64,000 bases of DNA from positions 62,001 through 126,000 of the forward strand of contig NZ_VTOL01000004.1 in NCBI RefSeq assembly GCF_009801115.1, given 5' to 3'. The notes below the pieces were generated by a model. That model was not told the DNA's origin. It saw only the letters and a list, made by a program, of their open reading frames with translations, and made no database searches. This document shows, one piece after another, positions 60,957 through 64,000 of this stretch (the first letter of the stretch is position 1; every line of letters begins with the position of its first letter). This stretch comes from Dyadobacter sp. 3J3 (GTDB lineage Bacteria > Bacteroidota > Bacteroidia > Cytophagales > Spirosomataceae). The translations under genes and the position numbers were made by a program.

Positions 60957-62732
60957 ATGAACCAACGCTTCGACAAGTTCTTCTTATGTGTTTATTTTAT
61001 ATTAATTACTTCATCAGCTGTTTTTTCCCAGAGTACATTTGCTCCTATCAATGATGACTATTATCACTTAATCGATCGACTGGAAATTAAGCGTGGGAAA
61101 TTTTCCGAAGGATTTCATTCAAATGTAAAACCATTTGAGAGAAAGGCAATCGTTGAACTTACGGATTCTATACTAAAAGAGGGAAATGTATCACTTACAG
61201 AGCGGGATTGGCAGACCATCGACTATTTACGCGAGGATAGCTGGGAATGGGCAAAGGGTTTTGTGCCGACTGATTCGGCCAGGTCGTCAAAACTTTCCCG
61301 TCTGGATCCCGGTAATAGATTCAGACTTTTCAAGGGAAGAAAAAGCAACGGTCAAAGAAGATTCTGGCAGCACCCGGCCGATTTTTTAAGTTATCACGAT
61401 AAAGACTTCGATCTGCATTTAAATTTTACTACCAACAATTTTATAGGAAGCGACAAAAACGTTAATTCACCATTATGGTTGACAAGCCGTGGGGTTGAAA
61501 TTCGTGGTATGATTAATGAAAAACTCGGATTTTATACCTATGTGAGTGACAATCAGGGTGTATTTCCTAAATACGTTATGGATTATACCAAGGCGTATAA
61601 TTTTCCGGGAGAAGGGTTGGCAAAGAAAATACAGAACGACAAAGGCGTAGATTATTTTTCAGCGAGAGGTTATATCACCTTCAAACCATTAAAGGCTATC
61701 AATGTAAAGTTTGGTCATGACGTTAATGTTTTTGGTAGTGGATACCGTTCGTTATTGCTTTCAGACAATAGCAGCCCTTATTTATTTTTAAGAATTGACA
61801 CGCAGCTGGGTCGTTTTCATTATACCAATTTGTGGTCGAGCATGATCAATAACCAGGAGGGAGCTAGCAAAGGTCTTTTGCGTGATAAAAAGTTTTCAGC
61901 CATTCATCATTTAAGTGTTAACGTTACTGATAAGATTAATATAGGAGTTTTCGAAGCTGAGGTTTTCAGCCGTGATTCGACCAGCGGAGGTTTCGATATG
62001 AATTATCTAAATCCGATTATTTTTTACCGTTATATTGAATCCTACATAGGAAGTCAGGACAATGCCTTGTTGGGTCTTGATTTCAGATGGCTTGTTGGAA
62101 AAAAAGGATCCATTTATAGTCAGTTTGTTTTGGATGAGTTTTTGACAAAACATATGTTTAACGGCGACGGGTCGTGGACTAATAAATATAGTTTTCAATT
62201 AGGCGGAAAATATATTGATGCTTTTGGAATTCCTAACCTGGATTTACAAACAGAATTAAATATTGTGCGTCCTTATACCTATTCTCATAAAGACGGTGGC
62301 CGGAATTATGTTCATTACAGTCAGTCGCTGGCGCATCCGCTGGGTGCTAATTTTAAAGAGCTTTTGGGAATTGTAAGATATAAAGTTACCCCACGGCTTT
62401 CTATTTATGGTACGCAAATGTTGGCGAAACAGGGAAAAGATCCAACCGGGTCAAATGCCAATTTTGGTAGCAATCCATTACTGGATTATGATACAAGAAC
62501 AGCTGTAATTCCAGGAGATAATAACTTGGGACATAAAATTGGACAAGGCATGTTAGCCAAAACTTCCTTTACTGATTTGCGTCTGAGTTATTCGCTGGCA
62601 CATAATTTCTTTCTGGATGCCCGTTGTTTGTTCCGGAATATTAAATCACAGGATGTTAACGTAGCAGAAAAATCTAAAATTTTCTCTTTTGCGATCCGCT
62701 ACAATATGGCTTACAGAAATCAAACATTCTGA
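60957..62732 (+). CDS. Wzi/RemB-like outer-membrane beta-barrel protein
   Basis: A 591-residue exported protein with a signal peptide (cleavage near AVFSQS, about residue 26). The N-terminal region (YYHLIDRLEIKRGKFSEGFHSNVKPFERKAI) contains the proline- and aromatic-containing helix pairs seen in capsule-assembly Wzi and in gliding-motility RemB-type proteins of Bacteroidota. The remainder alternates aromatic and polar residues as expected for a beta-barrel (RGVEIRGMINEKLGFYTYVS, NVKFGHDVNVFGSGYRSLLLS) and ends with a strand, IFSFAIRYNMAYRNQTF. Its role in surface polysaccharide or motility is inferred. Confidence 0.8.
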   Translation: MNQRFDKFFLCVYFILITSSAVFSQSTFAPINDDYYHLIDRLEIKRGKFSEGFHSNVKPFERKAIVELTDSILKEGNVSLTERDWQTIDYLREDSWEWAKGFVPTDSARSSKLSRLDPGNRFRLFKGRKSNGQRRFWQHPADFLSYHDKDFDLHLNFTTNNFIGSDKNVNSPLWLTSRGVEIRGMINEKLGFYTYVSDNQGVFPKYVMDYTKAYNFPGEGLAKKIQNDKGVDYFSARGYITFKPLKAINVKFGHDVNVFGSGYRSLLLSDNSSPYLFLRIDTQLGRFHYTNLWSSMINNQEGASKGLLRDKKFSAIHHLSVNVTDKINIGVFEAEVFSRDSTSGGFDMNYLNPIIFYRYIESYIGSQDNALLGLDFRWLVGKKGSIYSQFVLDEFLTKHMFNGDGSWTNKYSFQLGGKYIDAFGIPNLDLQTELNIVRPYTYSHKDGGRNYVHYSQSLAHPLGANFKELLGIVRYKVTPRLSIYGTQMLAKQGKDPTGSNANFGSNPLLDYDTRTAVIPGDNNLGHKIGQGMLAKTSFTDLRLSYSLAHNFFLDARCLFRNIKSQDVNVAEKSKIFSFAIRYNMAYRNQTF

Positions 62733-62859
62733 TATTTGTGACTTGATTATAAAAAAAACGTATTCATTAAGTGTTAGTTTATTGATGTGATTTGTGCTGT
62801 GAAAGAGTAGTTTTTCATTGTGAAATCCGGAAATAACCTGATACAATCATCTCAAAAAA

Positions 62860-63723
62860 ATGGAAACCAACCCACACGTATTACGCGATTTAATTCATTT
62901 GGCATTGCTTGAAGATATCGGTGACGGCGATCATTCTTCCCTTTCTAGTGTACCTGCAGATGCGATGAAAAAAGCGCGCTTATTGGTAAAACAGGATGGG
63001 ATTTTGGCTGGTGTTGAGGTAGCACTTGTTATTTTGGAGGAAACTGCGGCTTTATACAATCATCCAAAAGCCAAGGTTGATGTTTTAATTCAGGATGGAA
63101 CGCGCATTAAAGTTGGAGATATCGTGATGGTGATTGAAGCAAGTGCACAGCTGATTTTAAAAGCTGAAAGGCTTTTGCTGAATATTATGCAGCGCATGAG
63201 CGGAATTGCAACTTATGCAAGAGAAATGGTTGATATTATTGGAGATCTTCCGGTAAAATTGCTTGATACACGTAAAACGACGCCCAATTTCCGTCTGTTT
63301 GAAAAAATGGCAACGAAAATTGGCGGCGCGGTAAATCATAGAATGGGACTTTATGATATGATCATGCTGAAAGATAATCACGTGGATTATGCCGGAGGCA
63401 TTGAGGCAGCAATTACCAATGCGAGGAATTACCTGAAGGCTACGGGTAAGGATCTGAGAATTGAAATTGAAACACGCAGTCTGGCTGAGGTAGACGAAGT
63501 TTTGCGGGTAGGCCAGGTAGATATCATTATGCTTGACAATTTTTCGCTGGAAAATATGCGTGAAGCTGTGAAGCGGATTAACGGACGTTTTGAAACCGAA
63601 GCTTCAGGAAATATTACTGAAAAAACTTTACGCGCAGTAGCAGAAATCGGGGTTGATTCCATTTCCAGCGGCGCACTGACACACCAGATACAAAGTCTTG
63701 ATTTAAGTTTGAAGGCATTCTAA
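62860..63723 (+). CDS. nadC: Nicotinate-nucleotide diphosphorylase (carboxylating)
   Basis: Quinolinate phosphoribosyltransferase of de novo NAD synthesis; 287 residues, full length. LLEDIGDGDHSS is the N-terminal motif. LLLNIMQRMSGIATYAREMV, LLDTRKTTPNFRLFEKMATKIGGAVNHRMGLYDMIMLKDNH and IMLDNFSLENMREAV hold the basic residues that bind quinolinate and PRPP. SGNITEKTLRAVAEIGVDSISSGALTH completes the barrel. nadA and nadB are not adjacent. Confidence 0.97.
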   Translation: METNPHVLRDLIHLALLEDIGDGDHSSLSSVPADAMKKARLLVKQDGILAGVEVALVILEETAALYNHPKAKVDVLIQDGTRIKVGDIVMVIEASAQLILKAERLLLNIMQRMSGIATYAREMVDIIGDLPVKLLDTRKTTPNFRLFEKMATKIGGAVNHRMGLYDMIMLKDNHVDYAGGIEAAITNARNYLKATGKDLRIEIETRSLAEVDEVLRVGQVDIIMLDNFSLENMREAVKRINGRFETEASGNITEKTLRAVAEIGVDSISSGALTHQIQSLDLSLKAF

Positions 63724-63747
63724 CCGCTGTAACAAAATCCGTAAAGG

Positions 63748-64000
63748 ATGGAGAATAATATAGAAAAATCGCATATGAGGCCAGTACAAAGGCATTCATG
63801 TGCGATTTTTCAATTAGGTATTTTACCACTTATTTGCATATTTTTTCTTTCCAAAAATCTTTTTGCCCAGGAGCCACCGCGTCATGAAATTGATATCAAC
63901 CAGTTTATTCAGGATCTGATCCCGATTGCTACGGAAGAGAATAGCAATGAAGGTTTATATGAATTGCTGTTTCAATTATATACCAATCCACTTGATCTGA
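63748..64000 (+). CDS. Helix-hairpin-helix (ComEA-like) exported protein, 3' end missing
   Basis: The first 84 codons of a gene running off the window. A signal peptide follows either the ATG at 63748 or the one at 63775 (MRPVQRHSCAIFQLGILPL...NLFAQ). The mature start EPPRHEIDINQFIQDLIPIATEENSNEGLYELLFQLYTNPLDL matches the opening of large Bacteroidota helix-hairpin-helix proteins, in which NPLDLN introduces the HhH repeats. Such proteins are annotated as DNA-uptake related, though their function is unproven. It begins 24 nt after nadC, and the start region overlaps a 16-bp hairpin. Confidence 0.7.
   Translation, partial: MENNIEKSHMRPVQRHSCAIFQLGILPLICIFFLSKNLFAQEPPRHEIDINQFIQDLIPIATEENSNEGLYELLFQLYTNPLDL
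63763..63811 (+). terminator. Hairpin over the start of the HhH gene
   Basis: GAAAAATCGCATATGA (63763-63778) pairs with TCATGTGCGATTTTTC (63796-63811), 15 of 16 positions, with five T in the descending arm. It could terminate nadC transcripts or act as an attenuator; the ATG at 63775 is buried in the left arm. Confidence 0.6.

Noticed and set aside
1..64000. CRISPR arrays, tRNA or rRNA genes, insertion sequences, prophage or integrase genes
   Set aside because: None was recognised by reading: no regularly spaced identical repeats, no tRNA T-loop motif in a foldable context, and no transposase or integrase motifs.

Overview
This 64 kb window looks like ordinary chromosome from a Bacteroidota bacterium of the order Cytophagales, probably Dyadobacter or a close Spirosomaceae relative. 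I infer this from several things. Promoters match the Bacteroidota pattern TTTG-N19/20-TAnnTTTG. There is a TonB-dependent receptor with a carboxypeptidase-like N-terminal extension, a stand-alone MnmD, a RES-Xre toxin-antitoxin pair, a Wzi/RemB-like outer-membrane protein, and Bacteroidota-specific proteins of unknown function. No rRNA, tRNA, CRISPR array, insertion sequence, prophage or integrase is visible. The genus is an inference; the phylum is well supported.

Layout. 1-4.7 kb: end of an LtaS-like phosphoglycerol transferase/sulfatase gene, the ribosome-assembly GTPases Era and Der, and a small secreted protein with an elaborate promoter. 4.7-9.6 kb (minus): an FAH-family enzyme, the RES/Xre toxin-antitoxin pair with a palindromic operator, and UvrA. 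9.8-13.5 kb (minus): a likely operon of a nicotinamidase-like hydrolase, a PAP2 phosphatase and an ArnT-like glycosyltransferase, plus an uncharacterised protein. 13.7-25 kb: two glycosyltransferase-type genes, an OmpA-family protein, TpiA (minus), an aspartyl protease with a PDZ domain, MnmD, GmhA, a NUDIX hydrolase and a large SNF2/SWIM ATPase. 25-33.3 kb: RidA, a glycerophosphodiesterase and a PfkB kinase (minus), a small unknown gene with CysS, PBP1C, and a divergent HxlR regulator/NTF2-like pair. 33.7-41.6 kb: GlpK, a DnaQ-type exonuclease and the nuoKLMN membrane arm of complex I. 41.7-50.7 kb: a CapD/FlaA1-like dehydratase lacking its membrane part, a hydrolase, an SDR with an altered catalytic motif, a hydrolase-CBS-NadK series, an epimerase overlapping an AONS-like enzyme, and TatC. 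50.8-64 kb: PdhA, RecF, a glycosidase-like exported protein, mannose-1-phosphate guanylyltransferase, a large TonB-dependent receptor, Upp, the Wzi/RemB-like protein, NadC, and the start of a helix-hairpin-helix protein.

Most genes are housekeeping: translation and ribosome assembly (era, der, cysS, mnmD), DNA repair (uvrA, recF, exonuclease), respiration and central metabolism (nuoKLMN, pdhA, tpiA, glpK), NAD metabolism (nadK, nadC, nicotinamidase-like hydrolase; the RES toxin family also attacks NAD), and envelope and polysaccharide work (PBP1C, GmhA, guanylyltransferase, CapD-like, ArnT-like, PAP2, Wzi-like, OmpA, TonB receptor, TatC).

I did not find a complete new multi-gene system. The most interesting signals are non-coding. 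Two intergenic loci (25583-25721 and 33502-33623) carry clusters of hairpins whose stems differ but whose loops are nearly all closed by CC/GG. A nested palindromic element lies at 29868-29977, a 16-bp inverted repeat sits over the antitoxin start, and dispersed GCCGAAAGCTGA-type repeats occur in several spacers. At gene level the SDR with Asn where the YxxxK lysine is expected, and complex I genes starting at nuoK with their own promoter, deserve a second look.
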